Positions 48,201 through 56,489 of a stretch of 64,000 bases of DNA are shown one piece after another. The stretch is from Streptomyces sp. NBC_00510 (lineage in GTDB: Bacteria > Actinomycetota > Actinomycetes > Streptomycetales > Streptomycetaceae), in assembly GCA_036013505.1 (NCBI GenBank), contig CP107851.1, positions 8,170,001 to 8,234,000 of the forward strand. The letters run 5' to 3'. Both the position numbers and the translations under genes were made by a program. The notes below the pieces were generated by a model. It saw nothing but the letters and a program-made list of their open reading frames with translations. It was not told the DNA's origin and ran no database searches. Position 1 is the stretch's first letter. Every line of letters starts with the position of its first letter.

Positions 48201-49340
48201 ATGTTCGCTCTCGTCTTCGGAGGGCACTTGCTGTACCTCCTCCTCGTCACCCTCGTCTCCGCGGCCGTGCTGGGGGTCGTCGCGGTCGCCCTGCGTGGCC
48301 GTTCCGACCGGCCCTGGACCTACGGGGCATGGGCGGCCACGACGACGGCCGCCTTGTTCCTGACGCTTTGGCTCAGACCCGTCGGTACAGGCGCGGTGAA
48401 ATGCACGGTGAGCAAGGACGTGTGGGAGTCGTTCGGGACGACCCAGGGGTGGATGAACGTCGCCCTGTTCGTGCCGATCGGCTTCTTCGGTGTGCGGGCG
48501 GCCCGGCGTCCGGTCCCTCCTGTGCTGCTGTCCGTCCTCCTGGCGTGCGGGATCGAGACCGTCCAGGCCTGCCTTCCCGTCATCGGCCGTTACTGCGACA
48601 CCAGTGACTTCACCACCAACGTGGCGGGCGCCGTCGTGGGCGCGGGCATCGGGGTCCTGTCGCTGCGCCTTGCCGGTTCGGGGCTGTCGCCCTGGCCCAC
48701 GCGCCACCGCGGGCTCCAGGCCGCGACCGGGGCGGGATTCCTGGCCGTGGCCCTTGTGCTGACGACCGTCGTCGACGTGCGGGTCGTCGACCACGCCGAG
48801 CCGAGCAGGGAGGCGTCCGCGGAACAGCAGGCGGTGATCGGGCAGGCGGTGCGCAAGGCGCTGGGCGACGACGTCAGGATCGTCCGGGTCCAGGACAACA
48901 CGCCGTGCGGGATCGACGGCGTGAACGAGGAGGTGTGGGCGGAGCTGGAACCGAGCGGGGTCGCCTTCATGAGCTGGCCCGACCCGGACCGGTTCCGCGT
49001 CGACGTGTCGACGGGCCCCCGGACCGAGGCCGCGGCGGTCGGGAAGCCCATTCCGGGCTCTTCGTGGTCCGTGCACGACGCGGCCGCCGCCGAGCGGGCC
49101 GCGGACCGGTACGTGGCCCTGCACTACCCCACGGCCGACACGAAGCGGCCCGCCGTGGACCGCGTCGATGACGGCGCGGGCGAGACCTGGACCGTGACGT
49201 ACCCCTACCGCGACGACCACATGCAGGCCGTGACGTCGCTTCAGGTGACGGTGAACTCCGCCGGGCGTCTCCTCGGCGTCCGCCTCGCCGCGACCGCCGG
49301 CACCGGCCCGGATACGAAGTCCGGCGACTACTGCGGCTGA
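48201..49340 (+). CDS. VanZ-family membrane protein with extracytoplasmic domain
   Basis: A 379-aa protein. Five membrane segments in residues 1-205, with the VanZ core WMNVALFVPIGFFGVRAARR and a segment containing CGIETVQACLPVIGRYCDTS DF-type acid pair near helix 4. After the last segment comes a soluble outside domain (about 205-379) of unknown fold. VanZ proteins are linked to glycopeptide tolerance, but most actinomycete copies are of unknown function. ATG at 48201 chosen; upstream frame is open but poor. Convergent with the HTH membrane protein gene. Confidence 0.82.
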   Translation: MFALVFGGHLLYLLLVTLVSAAVLGVVAVALRGRSDRPWTYGAWAATTTAALFLTLWLRPVGTGAVKCTVSKDVWESFGTTQGWMNVALFVPIGFFGVRAARRPVPPVLLSVLLACGIETVQACLPVIGRYCDTSDFTTNVAGAVVGAGIGVLSLRLAGSGLSPWPTRHRGLQAATGAGFLAVALVLTTVVDVRVVDHAEPSREASAEQQAVIGQAVRKALGDDVRIVRVQDNTPCGIDGVNEEVWAELEPSGVAFMSWPDPDRFRVDVSTGPRTEAAAVGKPIPGSSWSVHDAAAAERAADRYVALHYPTADTKRPAVDRVDDGAGETWTVTYPYRDDHMQAVTSLQVTVNSAGRLLGVRLAATAGTGPDTKSGDYCG

Positions 49341-49369
49341 CGACTCGGGGAACCCATGTGGTCACAGCG

Positions 49370-50644
49370 CTAGCCGTCATAGGGGACCCAGGCACGCCGG
49401 CCTGCGTCGTTCGTGCCGTACCAGTAGTGCGGCATCGCCGTGATGCCGGTGGTGCGGAACGGGCGGCCGTGGTCGTCGATGCGGATCGTGCCGGTGCGGC
49501 CCTGGGAGGACCAGTCGAGTTCGAGGTACCAGCGGGCGTCGTGGGTCCGTGTAGTCGCGTCGACCAGCAGCACCTCCGGGTCCTCGGCGGAGACGCGGTA
49601 CGGGAAGTGCGCGGCCGGGATGACGTGTCCACTGTCGGCACCGTCCTTCGGGCGGGTGATGGGGCGGCCGACGTCGAGGTCCACGGTGAAGCGGCGGGGC
49701 GTGAGGTCGCTCCCGCAGCCCTGGCCCATGGCGTACGCACTCCCGGCGGCCGGGTTGCCGCGGCTGACGATGCGGACGTGGAGCGCCTCAAGGACCACGG
49801 CCGTGGACGACCGCCCTTGCACCGAGATCTGCACCCTCGTCTGCCGCCCGTGCACCGCGCCCTGCGTCGCCGCCCACGCCCGGGCATCCTGCTCCACCGG
49901 CGGCGCAGGTACCTGTGCGGGCGGCTTGGCGATGACGTAGTCGTGGCCGCAGCCCTTGTCCCAGACCAGGGAGTCGGCGCTCCACGCGAGGGGCAGGCCG
50001 GTGGTCTGCTTCGCGGCCGCGGTGGGACCGCTGCCGGCGGCGGACGGGGCGGAGCTCCGGGAAGGGGAGGGGGATGCGGTGGCCGACGTCGCCGAACGGT
50101 GGGGTGCGCCGGGGGCGGTCGTCCGTGAGCCCGCGGTGCGGGAGGCGTCCGCCTCGGAGGAGCGCTCGCCCGACAGGGCGGACGTGCTGCGCAAAGCGGC
50201 GACCAGCGCGCAGGCGACGGCGATGGACGCCAGGAGCCGTCGGCGGCGGTACCAGGGGCGGGGAGCGGGGGAGGGAGCGGGCTCATCCGGGTCGGGGCCG
50301 TCCCCGGGCTGCTCCGCGGAGCTGTTCTCCTCGACGAGCACCCCGTCCCCGTCGGGCGCTGGTGCCGCCGCCTCCGCCGAACCGGCCGTACGCGCCTCCT
50401 GCCGAGCCGCCGTCGCCGACAGCCACAGACGGTGCAGCTCGAGCCGCTCCTGCGGTCCCGCCCCGCAGAAAGCCGCGAGCCGCTCCAGGGGCGCGAAGTC
50501 CTGCGGCACCGCCTCGCCCGCGCAGTACCGGTGCAACGTGGAGGTGTTCATGTTGAGGCGGCGGGCCAGAGAGGCGTAGCTCCGGTTCGTGCGGTCCTTC
50601 AGCCGGCGCACCAGCGCCGCGAACTCCTCGACATCGTCGCGCAT
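49370..50644 (-). CDS. HTH (XRE-like) membrane protein
   Basis: A 424-aa protein: N-terminal HTH domain (about 1-75; EFAALVRRLKDRTNRSYASL, then RLNMNTSTLHRYCAGEAVP), Pro/Ala-rich linker, one membrane segment (about 130-150), Ser/Thr/Ala-rich linker, and an extracytoplasmic C-terminal domain (about 225-424). This cytoplasmic-HTH plus outside-sensor layout is a Streptomyces speciality. GGGAG precedes the ATG at 50644. The ligand and target genes are unknown. No sigma factor nearby. Confidence 0.85.
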   Translation of the reverse strand: MRDDVEEFAALVRRLKDRTNRSYASLARRLNMNTSTLHRYCAGEAVPQDFAPLERLAAFCGAGPQERLELHRLWLSATAARQEARTAGSAEAAAPAPDGDGVLVEENSSAEQPGDGPDPDEPAPSPAPRPWYRRRRLLASIAVACALVAALRSTSALSGERSSEADASRTAGSRTTAPGAPHRSATSATASPSPSRSSAPSAAGSGPTAAAKQTTGLPLAWSADSLVWDKGCGHDYVIAKPPAQVPAPPVEQDARAWAATQGAVHGRQTRVQISVQGRSSTAVVLEALHVRIVSRGNPAAGSAYAMGQGCGSDLTPRRFTVDLDVGRPITRPKDGADSGHVIPAAHFPYRVSAEDPEVLLVDATTRTHDARWYLELDWSSQGRTGTIRIDDHGRPFRTTGITAMPHYWYGTNDAGRRAWVPYDG

Positions 50645-50897
50645 CGACACCGTTCTCCCGTCGTCCGGCCGCCGATCCTGCATCCCAGGCACTCATATCC
50701 CTGCACGTCAGATGGGCCGGGATGGTTCCACCGTCGCCATTAGGGCGGCAGTCGTTGCGCAGGACTCCGGCGGCCGCCGATGCTCTTCGTGTCGCACCGG
50801 CCGGGGCCGGACCGGCCAGCCGGCGTCGGGCGACGTCCGAAACCTATGCCCTGCACTCATGCACTCACGGCATTCACCGCATTCACGGGGGACACCC

Positions 50898-51350
50898 ATG
50901 CCCAAGAACACCCGAGCAGGCGCGCTCCTCGCAGTCGCTGTCACGGGTCCGGCCGTGGCGCTCGCCGGCCCTGCCGCGGCCGCTCCCAAGGCGCCCGGCT
51001 TCCTCGCGGCCGCAGCCGCCGACCTGCCGCCGCACCGCACCTCGTCCTGAACGGCCGGCAAGGCCACCGTCGGCGTACCGGAGGAGACGGACCGGGACAC
51101 CTGTCTGCGGGCGCTGCAGGGCCACGCGGCCACCCGGTACCGCGACTTCGGCACCGACCTCGACACGAACGCCCGCCAGATCACCGTGGTCCTGCACGCC
51201 ACCGGTTCGGCGAAGCAGCCGACCTCATGGCTGAACAAGCACATCACGTCCTGCGCGGCCCGCATCGCGGCAGGACCCGGCCGTACGCGGCCGGCACCGA
51301 CGACCACGGCACAGCCCGACCACTCGACCACTCGATCACTCGAAAGGGAG
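50898..51350 (+). pseudogene. Secreted protein gene interrupted by an in-frame TGA
   Basis: From ATG 50898 the frame gives a signal peptide (AGALLAVAVTGPAVALAGPA) and ends at TGA 51048-51050 after 50 residues. The same frame continues with excellent codon bias directly after the TGA: TAGKATVGVPEETDRDTCLR, then ALQGHAATRYRDFGTDLDTN and ARQITVVLHATGS, with two Cys likely to pair (DTCLR and HITSCAARIA). A single TGG to TGA change would explain it. The natural C-terminus is unclear since the frame runs past the next start at 51358. A readthrough event is possible but not needed. Confidence 0.65.
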
Positions 51351-51357
51351 AACCGAC

Positions 51358-51903
51358 ATGAACAGCAGGACTCGCACCGCCCTCACCGCCGGCGTCCTCG
51401 CCGTTGCTCTCGGCCTCGGCGCCACCATCCAGGCCTCCGCCGGGACCCCACACGGCGTCAGCGGCAAGCCGTCCGAGTCGGCACAGGCGTCCGTCCATGC
51501 CCCCGCGAAGGCGTCCACCGCCGCACCGCAGTCGGTCAGCGGCACGCCCGGTCAAGCGGTGACCCGGGTCGCCGACTTCTACGGCGCGTACATCGACGCG
51601 AAGGGCGACTACACGGACCCGGACGTCACGCTGGCCACGGCCCTCCGCAAGCACTACCTGACGCCCGACTTCGCCCTGCGGCTGGCGGCCTGGGAGGAGA
51701 AGAACGGGGCGGACGGCGTCCTGCACGCCCAAAACGTCCCGGCGCAGTGGAGGGTGACCGACAACGGCACCGTGGGAAACGGCCATGAGGTCATCGTCAC
51801 CCTGACCTTCGGCAGCGGGGAGACGGTGCAGAAGACCAAGCTCTTCGTGCTGATGGAGCGGTACAACCACATCGTCGACATCGACACCACGAGTGCACGC
51901 TGA
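51358..51903 (+). CDS. Secreted hypothetical protein
   Basis: A 181-aa exported protein. Signal peptide to about 30 (LTAGVLAVALGLGATIQASA), Ser/Ala/Pro linker (about 30-65), and a globular domain (about 66-181; VTRVADFYGAYIDAKGDYTD, KHYLTPDFALRLAAWEE, and a final TKLFVLMERYNHIVDID). The domain resembles the DUF3828/NTF2-like alpha+beta fold by pattern; not certain. AAAGGGAGA precedes the ATG. It follows the interrupted secreted gene and may have been co-transcribed with it. Confidence 0.78.
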   Translation: MNSRTRTALTAGVLAVALGLGATIQASAGTPHGVSGKPSESAQASVHAPAKASTAAPQSVSGTPGQAVTRVADFYGAYIDAKGDYTDPDVTLATALRKHYLTPDFALRLAAWEEKNGADGVLHAQNVPAQWRVTDNGTVGNGHEVIVTLTFGSGETVQKTKLFVLMERYNHIVDIDTTSAR

Positions 51904-52055
51904 CGGCTGACGGCGGAGCGCGACTGCCGGTCACAGGGCCAAGGAGGGTGACCGCGATCCGCTGTGACGCCGCGTCACCCCGGTCCTGCGCTTGAGGTCG
52001 GCTTCCGTGGCTGGTACGCACCGGCGTCGTCTTCACCGCCGACGCACACCATGGG

Positions 52056-52084
52056 CCCCGCCGGGCAGTGCAACTCCGGCGGGG
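52056..52084. terminator. 9-bp hairpin
   Basis: CCCCGCCGG (52056-52064) pairs with CCGGCGGGG (52076-52084) around an 11-nt loop. Confidence 0.55.
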
Positions 52085-52089
52085 TCCTG

Positions 52090-52126
52090 CGTGCCCACCG
52101 CGCAGGAGGCTCGTGCGGTGGGCACG
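52090..52126. terminator. 12-bp hairpin
   Basis: CGTGCCCACCGC (52090-52101) pairs with its complement (52115-52126) around a 13-nt loop; six bases after the previous hairpin. Confidence 0.6.
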
Positions 52127-52363
52127 GCCGGGCGGTGAGGACGGCTTCCCCTCAGCGCCCCGGGACGCCGGCCCGGAAGGCAGCTCGGACAAGAATCGAA
52201 CGTCGACCGACGGCCCGCTTGTTGAGCTCGCCCTGCCCGATACGCGGTGAGGCCGTCGTCCTGGGCGAGCTCGGCGCAGGCTACGGGCCCGGGCGTGACC
52301 AGCGCCGCGACCCGGTGAACCTTCCCAGTCACAGCATGGCTTCGGCCGCCGACGGCGGCGCCG

Positions 52364-52849
52364 CTACTCCTGTGGCCCCTGAGCGCGCTCGTCCCAGCCG
52401 ACCGCGACCGCCCAGGTGACCCCGGTCCCCGCGGTCACCTTGAGGCGGGTCGCGGCCTCGGCGGACGGCATCGCGGCACCGTTGAGGCTGCCGTCCGGCC
52501 GGTCCGAACAGTGCTCCGTGGACGTGCCGTAGCGGCCGGCGTCGACCGTGAGCGTGCCCGTGCCCTGGCACTCCGTGGCCACGTAGACCGTCCCGCCCTC
52601 AGGCTTCGCCGGCAGCGCCAACTCCAGTGCACCGCTGTGCCGCCCCGTCGACACCCACAGCTCGGCGTCCGCCAGTTGCTCCGCCGGATCGTCCCAGTAG
52701 GCGGCGGGGGAGGCGGAAGCGGAAGGGGAGGCCGTAGCCGGCGTGACTCCCTGCTGTCGGGGAGCTTTGGAGCCCTCCGTGCAGCCGCTGAGCATGAGGA
52801 CGGACGCGACGCAGCCCAGCAGGGCACGCCGCCGAACGCGATGGAACAC
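52364..52849 (-). CDS. Secreted lipoprotein, hypothetical
   Basis: A 161-aa lipoprotein. Signal peptide ends in lipobox LMLSGC with Cys22, followed by a Ser/Ala/Pro linker (about 35-50). The mature domain is beta-rich with one Cys pair (VYVATECQGTGTLTVDAGRY and STEHCSDRPDG). No family recognised. GTG at 52849 with GGGGG upstream. It is divergent from the small gene at 52864. Confidence 0.78.
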   Translation of the reverse strand: MFHRVRRRALLGCVASVLMLSGCTEGSKAPRQQGVTPATASPSASASPAAYWDDPAEQLADAELWVSTGRHSGALELALPAKPEGGTVYVATECQGTGTLTVDAGRYGTSTEHCSDRPDGSLNGAAMPSAEAATRLKVTAGTGVTWAVAVGWDERAQGPQE

Positions 52850-52863
52850 ATCAACCCCCGTGT

Positions 52864-53160
52864 GTGGTTCCCGATCGGCCGGATCATGCTGGCACGTCCG
52901 GCCGCGGTCGTACAGGACGCGGCGAATCGGAGGAGTGGGCGCAGAGCGTCACGGTCGCCCTTGACGAGCAGGCACGCATCCTGCGCGGCCATGGATGGCC
53001 CGCCGGCGCGGAGCGCCACGTCGCGGCCCTCCAGAGGGAGATCGACGCGGCCCGCCCGCACTGGGCGAAGGCCGCCGGCGCGAAGGACGTGGAAACGTAC
53101 TACGGCCGCTGTGAGGCGGCCCTGCGCCTGACCAGGCGATCAGGGCGCGTGGGGCGCTGA
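52864..53160 (+). CDS. Small hypothetical protein
   Basis: The last 75 residues look real: EEWAQSVTVALDEQARILRG, then ERHVAALQREIDAARPHWAK, all predicted helical. The first 20 residues are Arg/Gly-rich and the GTG has no ribosome site. A neighbouring frame (MLARPAAVVQDAANR at about 52888-52935) also looks coding, so the N-terminus may be frameshifted. Function unknown. Confidence 0.4.
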   Translation: MVPDRPDHAGTSGRGRTGRGESEEWAQSVTVALDEQARILRGHGWPAGAERHVAALQREIDAARPHWAKAAGAKDVETYYGRCEAALRLTRRSGRVGR

Positions 53161-53347
53161 GACATGTCACGTCGGGCCAGATGCCGGAGTCTTCCGCATG
53201 ATCGACCGGACTGCCTCCGGTCTGGTCCGCGGGCGCCTCGGCGGGGGCGTTCCGAAGCGTGGTGGACCCGCGACCACGAAGGGATCGAAGGTCCACCGCT
53301 GCCGTTCGCCGCCCGGCAGGGCCTTGGGCTTCCGGATCAGCCGGATC

Positions 53348-54307
53348 CTAGGCGGTGAAGGCGTTCACGCCCGTCAGATCCGCCGACAGGGCCCACAGGC
53401 GGGCCGCCTGCTCCGGGTCGACCGCCCAGTCCTTGACCCCGGCCGAATCGCCGCCGGAGGGTTCGGCGATGTCGCAGTCCTCCAGGTAGACGCCGCCCAG
53501 ACCGTCCAGTTGTGGTGAGGTCGCGGCCCACACCTGGGTGGCCGCGCCCTGCTGCGGGGTCTTGAAGCTTTCGGGAGCCGCCAGGTTGCCGTGCTCGTCG
53601 ATCCAGCCGCGCTCGATCATCTCCTCCTTGGGCAGGTGCCGTTGCAGCGGTGTGAGGATGCTGCCGGGGTGGAGGGAGAAGGCCCGTACGCCGGCGTCAC
53701 GGCCGAGCGTGTCGAGGTGGACGGCGAACAGGACGTTCGCGGTCTTGGCCTGGCCGTAGGCCAGCCACTTGTCGTAGCCCCGCTGCCACTGGACGTCGTC
53801 CCAGCGGATGCCGGACAGGTGGTGGCCGCGGGAGGAGACCGAGACGACGCGGGCGCCGCCCGGCTCGATCGCCGGCCACAGGCGGTTGACGAGAGCGAAG
53901 TGCCCGAGGTGGTTCGTGGCGAACTGCGCCTCCCAGCCCGGTCCCACCCTGGTCTCCGGGCACGCCATGATCCCGGCGTTGTCGATGACGATGTCGACCG
54001 CGCGGCCGGAGGCGAGGAACCGCTCGGCGAAAGCCCGGACGCTGCCGAGGTCGCCCAGGTCGAGTTGGTCGACCTCGACACGTTCGACTCCGGCCAGCGC
54101 CTCCTGCGCGGAGGCGGGACGGCGGGCGGGGACGACGACGTGGGCGCCCGCCTTGGTCAGCGCACGCGTCGTCTCCAGGCCGAGACCCGAGTAGCCGCCG
54201 GTGACGATCGCGAGCCTTCCGGTGAGGTCGATGCCGCCGAGGACGTCCTCGGCGGTGCTCCGCGCGCCGAAACCGGAACCGATCTTGTGCTGTGCCGTAG
54301 TGCTCAT
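53348..54307 (-). CDS. Short-chain dehydrogenase/reductase (SDR)
   Basis: A 319-aa SDR. Cofactor motif TGGYSGLGLETTRAL (about 36-50), NAG at 113-115 area (IVIDNAGIMACPETRV), catalytic Ser in VVSVSSRGHHLSG and YGQAK (Tyr-x-x-x-Lys). The long form with C-terminal PQLDGLGGVYLEDCD is the retinol-dehydrogenase/WW-oxidoreductase-like branch. The ATG at 54307 is leaderless, downstream of TAGCGT in a 19-bp-spacer promoter, which points to MerR-type control. Reaction: NAD(P)-dependent oxidation or reduction of an unknown alcohol or carbonyl. Confidence 0.93.
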   Translation of the reverse strand: MSTTAQHKIGSGFGARSTAEDVLGGIDLTGRLAIVTGGYSGLGLETTRALTKAGAHVVVPARRPASAQEALAGVERVEVDQLDLGDLGSVRAFAERFLASGRAVDIVIDNAGIMACPETRVGPGWEAQFATNHLGHFALVNRLWPAIEPGGARVVSVSSRGHHLSGIRWDDVQWQRGYDKWLAYGQAKTANVLFAVHLDTLGRDAGVRAFSLHPGSILTPLQRHLPKEEMIERGWIDEHGNLAAPESFKTPQQGAATQVWAATSPQLDGLGGVYLEDCDIAEPSGGDSAGVKDWAVDPEQAARLWALSADLTGVNAFTA

Positions 54308-54314
54308 GTCCGGA

Positions 54315-54345
54315 ACGCTACGAATTGGAGTGCTCTCGAAGTCAA
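54315..54345 (-). promoter_or_regulatory. MerR-type promoter with 19-bp spacer upstream of the SDR gene
   Basis: On the minus strand TTGACT (54340-54345) and TAGCGT (54315-54320) are 19 bp apart. The spacer holds the dyad TTCGAG-AGCA-CTCCAA (arms match at five of six positions). This is the layout of MerR-family activators, which twist an over-long spacer; the ATG follows seven bases after the -10 box. Confidence 0.65.
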
Positions 54346-54387
54346 GGACACGCGGGGGCGGGGCCCTCCCCCGCCTGAGCTCGCGCC

Positions 54388-54786
54388 TCAGCTCCCGGCG
54401 TCCGCGCTGTGCACGATCTGGATCAGGTTGCCGCAGGTGTCGTCCAGGACGGCGGTCGTGACGGGGCCCATCTGCACCGGTTCCTGCGTGAAGTGCACCC
54501 CGAGCCCGCGCAGCCGGGCGAACTCCGCGTGCACGTCGTCCACGGCGAAGGAGGTCGCCGGGATGCCGTCCTCGGCCAGCGCCGTCTTGTACGGCTTCAC
54601 CGCGGGATGGCCGGAGGGCTCGAGCAGCAATTGCGTCCCGTCGGGGTCCTCCGGCGAGACCACGGTCAGCCACCGGTCCGTACCGATCGGGACGTCGTGC
54701 TTCTTCACGAAGCCCAGCACGTCGGTGTAGAAGCGCAGGGCCTTCTCCTGGTCGTCGACGAAGACGCTGGACAGGTGGATCCTCAT
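54388..54786 (-). CDS. VOC-family (glyoxalase-like) protein
   Basis: A 132-aa protein with the paired beta-alpha-beta-beta-beta units of the vicinal oxygen chelate fold: HLSSVFVDDQEKALRFYTDV at the start and the second unit with TSFAVDDVHAEFARLRGLGV, and a metal-type end LDDTCGNLIQIVH. It overlaps the ArsR gene stop (ATGA). Such VOC genes paired with ArsR regulators are often stress or xenobiotic response genes; substrate unknown. Confidence 0.92.
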   Translation of the reverse strand: MRIHLSSVFVDDQEKALRFYTDVLGFVKKHDVPIGTDRWLTVVSPEDPDGTQLLLEPSGHPAVKPYKTALAEDGIPATSFAVDDVHAEFARLRGLGVHFTQEPVQMGPVTTAVLDDTCGNLIQIVHSADAGS

Positions 54787-55076
54787 GGGGTGCTCTCCGA
54801 TGCGTCGGGCCTGAGCCACCGGGTCACGATGTGCTCCAGGGGTTCGGTGTTCAGGTCGTGGTATTTGTAGCGGCCCTGGCGCCGCGTGAGCACCAGGCCC
54901 GCCGATTCGAGCACGGCCAGGTGCTGGCTGACCGCCTGGCGGGACAGCCCCAGGCCGTGCTTCATCGCCAGCCGCCCGCAGATCTCGAACAGGGTCTGGC
55001 CGTCCCGTTCCACCAGCTCGTCAAGGATGCGTCGGCGGGTGGGGTCGGCCAGCGCCTTGAAGACATCCTCTTCCAT
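54783..55076 (-). CDS. ArsR-family transcriptional regulator
   Basis: A 97-aa winged-helix repressor. EDVFKALADPTRRRILDELV at the start and LGLSRQAVSQHLAVLESAGL in the recognition helix are typical; no metal-binding Cys motif is present, so it is of the non-metal type. Encoded with a VOC protein that overlaps its stop. A perfect 10-bp-arm palindrome lies ten bases before its start codon and should be its operator. The palindrome also covers the promoter, so the pair is autoregulated. Confidence 0.93.
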   Translation of the reverse strand: MEEDVFKALADPTRRRILDELVERDGQTLFEICGRLAMKHGLGLSRQAVSQHLAVLESAGLVLTRRQGRYKYHDLNTEPLEHIVTRWLRPDASESTP

Positions 55077-55085
55077 GACCGCAAC

Positions 55086-55111
55086 GATAGGCAAGTGGCC
55101 GCTTGCCTATC
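55086..55111. promoter_or_regulatory. ArsR operator palindrome
   Basis: GATAGGCAAG (55086-55095) and CTTGCCTATC (55102-55111) are perfect arms with a 6-bp spacer. It starts ten bases upstream of the ArsR ATG. Confidence 0.8.
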
Positions 55112-55181
55112 AAGCCCGGGTTCCGGGGCTGCCGTCCGCGTCCTGCAGCGGTTCATGTCGTGTGCCGGTGTCGCGGGGGGC

Positions 55182-56312
55182 TCAGCTGTCCTGGATCCGG
55201 TCGGCCGTGGAAGGCCCGTCCGCCGGGGTGTGTGTGATGGCCAGCAGCGCCGTGTCGTCGGTCCTGCGGCCGCCGGTGTGGCGGTGGTGGTCGGCGAGCA
55301 GGGCGTCCACGAGGGCGTCGGGGTCGGGGTGGTGGCGGCCCGTGCATCGGGCGACGGGGTCGTAGAAGGTGCCCGACGCGTCGCGGGCTTCGGTGAGTCC
55401 GTCGGTGTAGAGCAGCAGACTGGCCCCTTCGGGGAACGTCACCGTGTCGACGCTGTCGACGGTGACGCGGCCGTCGTCGAGGGAGGCGAGGCCCAGGGGC
55501 AGGCCCGGCCGGGTGGGCTCGACGTACCGCACGGTGTCGCCCAGGAAGAGCAGCGGCGGCGGGTGGCCGCGGTTGACCAGCCGGACCTCGTTCCCGTGCC
55601 GGGGGAACTCCGCCAGCACGCCGGTGATGAACCCCTCGAACTCGGTCAGGGTCCCCGACTGCCGGGACTCGAGGGTGACGGCCCGCTCCAGCCGTTGCGC
55701 GAGGGCGGTCAGGCTGGGCTCCTGCAGGGCCGCCTCGCAAAAGGTCCCGATGCCGACGGCGACCGCCCTGACCGCTTCCATTCCCTTGCCGCGTACGTCG
55801 CCGATGACGCAGCGGACGCCGAAGGGGGTGTCGACCACGGCGTAGAGGTCCCCGCCGATCTGCGCGTCCGTCTGGGCGGCCTCGTACCGGGCGGCGAAGC
55901 GCAGCGGGCCGATCCGCTCCGGTGGTCTGGGCAGGACGGCGCGCTGGACGGCGGCGGCGATGTCGCGTACGGACTGGAGCTGCTCATCGCGGTGGTACAG
56001 GAGCCGGTTCAGGAGGACGGCGATCCCGGCCACCGTCGCGACCATGAACAGCTCGCTGAACGCGATCGCACTCCGGCGGTAGCCGAAGACCCAGAACATG
56101 GCCGCGTCGAGGCCGAGGGCGGTCAATCCGATGAGAACCGTCCCGCGCAGCGACAGCAGCGCGGCCGCCACCAGGACCGCGGCCGCGTAGAGGGCCGCGG
56201 CGCTGACGGTGCGTGGAGTGGCGAGGTCGATCACCACGGCGACGAGCAGCAGGACGGCCGGCAGCAGGCGGCTCTCCGTTCCCGCCCAGCTCCGCGCTCC
56301 CAGCCTTGCCAC
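55182..56312 (-). CDS. Membrane PP2C/SpoIIE-type phosphatase
   Basis: A 376-aa protein with about four membrane segments (about 18-98) and a cytoplasmic SpoIIE domain from about 120 (QRAVLPRPPERIGPLRFAAR; DAQIGGDLYAVVDTPFGVRC; IGDVRGKGMEAVRAVAVGIG; NRGHPPPLLF). The metal-ligating Asp residues (in GGDLY, GDVRGKG and LYTDGLTE) are visible. Such phosphatases act on anti-anti-sigma factors; the RsbW-like ATPase at 4484-4930 is not linked. GTG start with GGGAG upstream. The C-terminal HTHTPAD-type end follows RTDDTALLAI. Confidence 0.92.
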   Translation of the reverse strand: MARLGARSWAGTESRLLPAVLLLVAVVIDLATPRTVSAAALYAAAVLVAAALLSLRGTVLIGLTALGLDAAMFWVFGYRRSAIAFSELFMVATVAGIAVLLNRLLYHRDEQLQSVRDIAAAVQRAVLPRPPERIGPLRFAARYEAAQTDAQIGGDLYAVVDTPFGVRCVIGDVRGKGMEAVRAVAVGIGTFCEAALQEPSLTALAQRLERAVTLESRQSGTLTEFEGFITGVLAEFPRHGNEVRLVNRGHPPPLLFLGDTVRYVEPTRPGLPLGLASLDDGRVTVDSVDTVTFPEGASLLLYTDGLTEARDASGTFYDPVARCTGRHHPDPDALVDALLADHHRHTGGRRTDDTALLAITHTPADGPSTADRIQDS

Positions 56313-56489
56313 GTGCTGCTCCCGAGGTCGACCGGGCTTCCGGCCAGCTCAGGCTAACCGCCCGCCCGTCCGCCCCGCGCCCCACGTCACCCGGCTCGCC
56401 CACCGCGGACATCGCCATGCGCCGGGTGTCACCCGGCTGGAGCAGGGGGCTCGCAGTGGGCCGGTGGTGGTCCGGCGGTGGAACGGTGG

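Larger units (their letters stand above)
51904..52363. other. 460-bp intergenic region with two hairpins
   Basis: No gene supported. It contains two adjacent perfect stem-loops (52056-52084 and 52090-52126) that may end transcription in both directions. A TTCGATTC-like sequence near 52193 resembles a tRNA T-loop but has no pairing stem and no rest of a tRNA. Confidence 0.65.

Noticed and set aside
51048..51050. Selenocysteine codon at the in-frame TGA
   Set aside because: No SECIS-like hairpin is evident just downstream and the family shows no redox motif. A nonsense change is simpler.
52186..52215. tRNA-like T-loop (TTCGATTC on the minus strand)
   Set aside because: The 5-bp stem around the loop does not pair and no anticodon or D arm can be drawn nearby.
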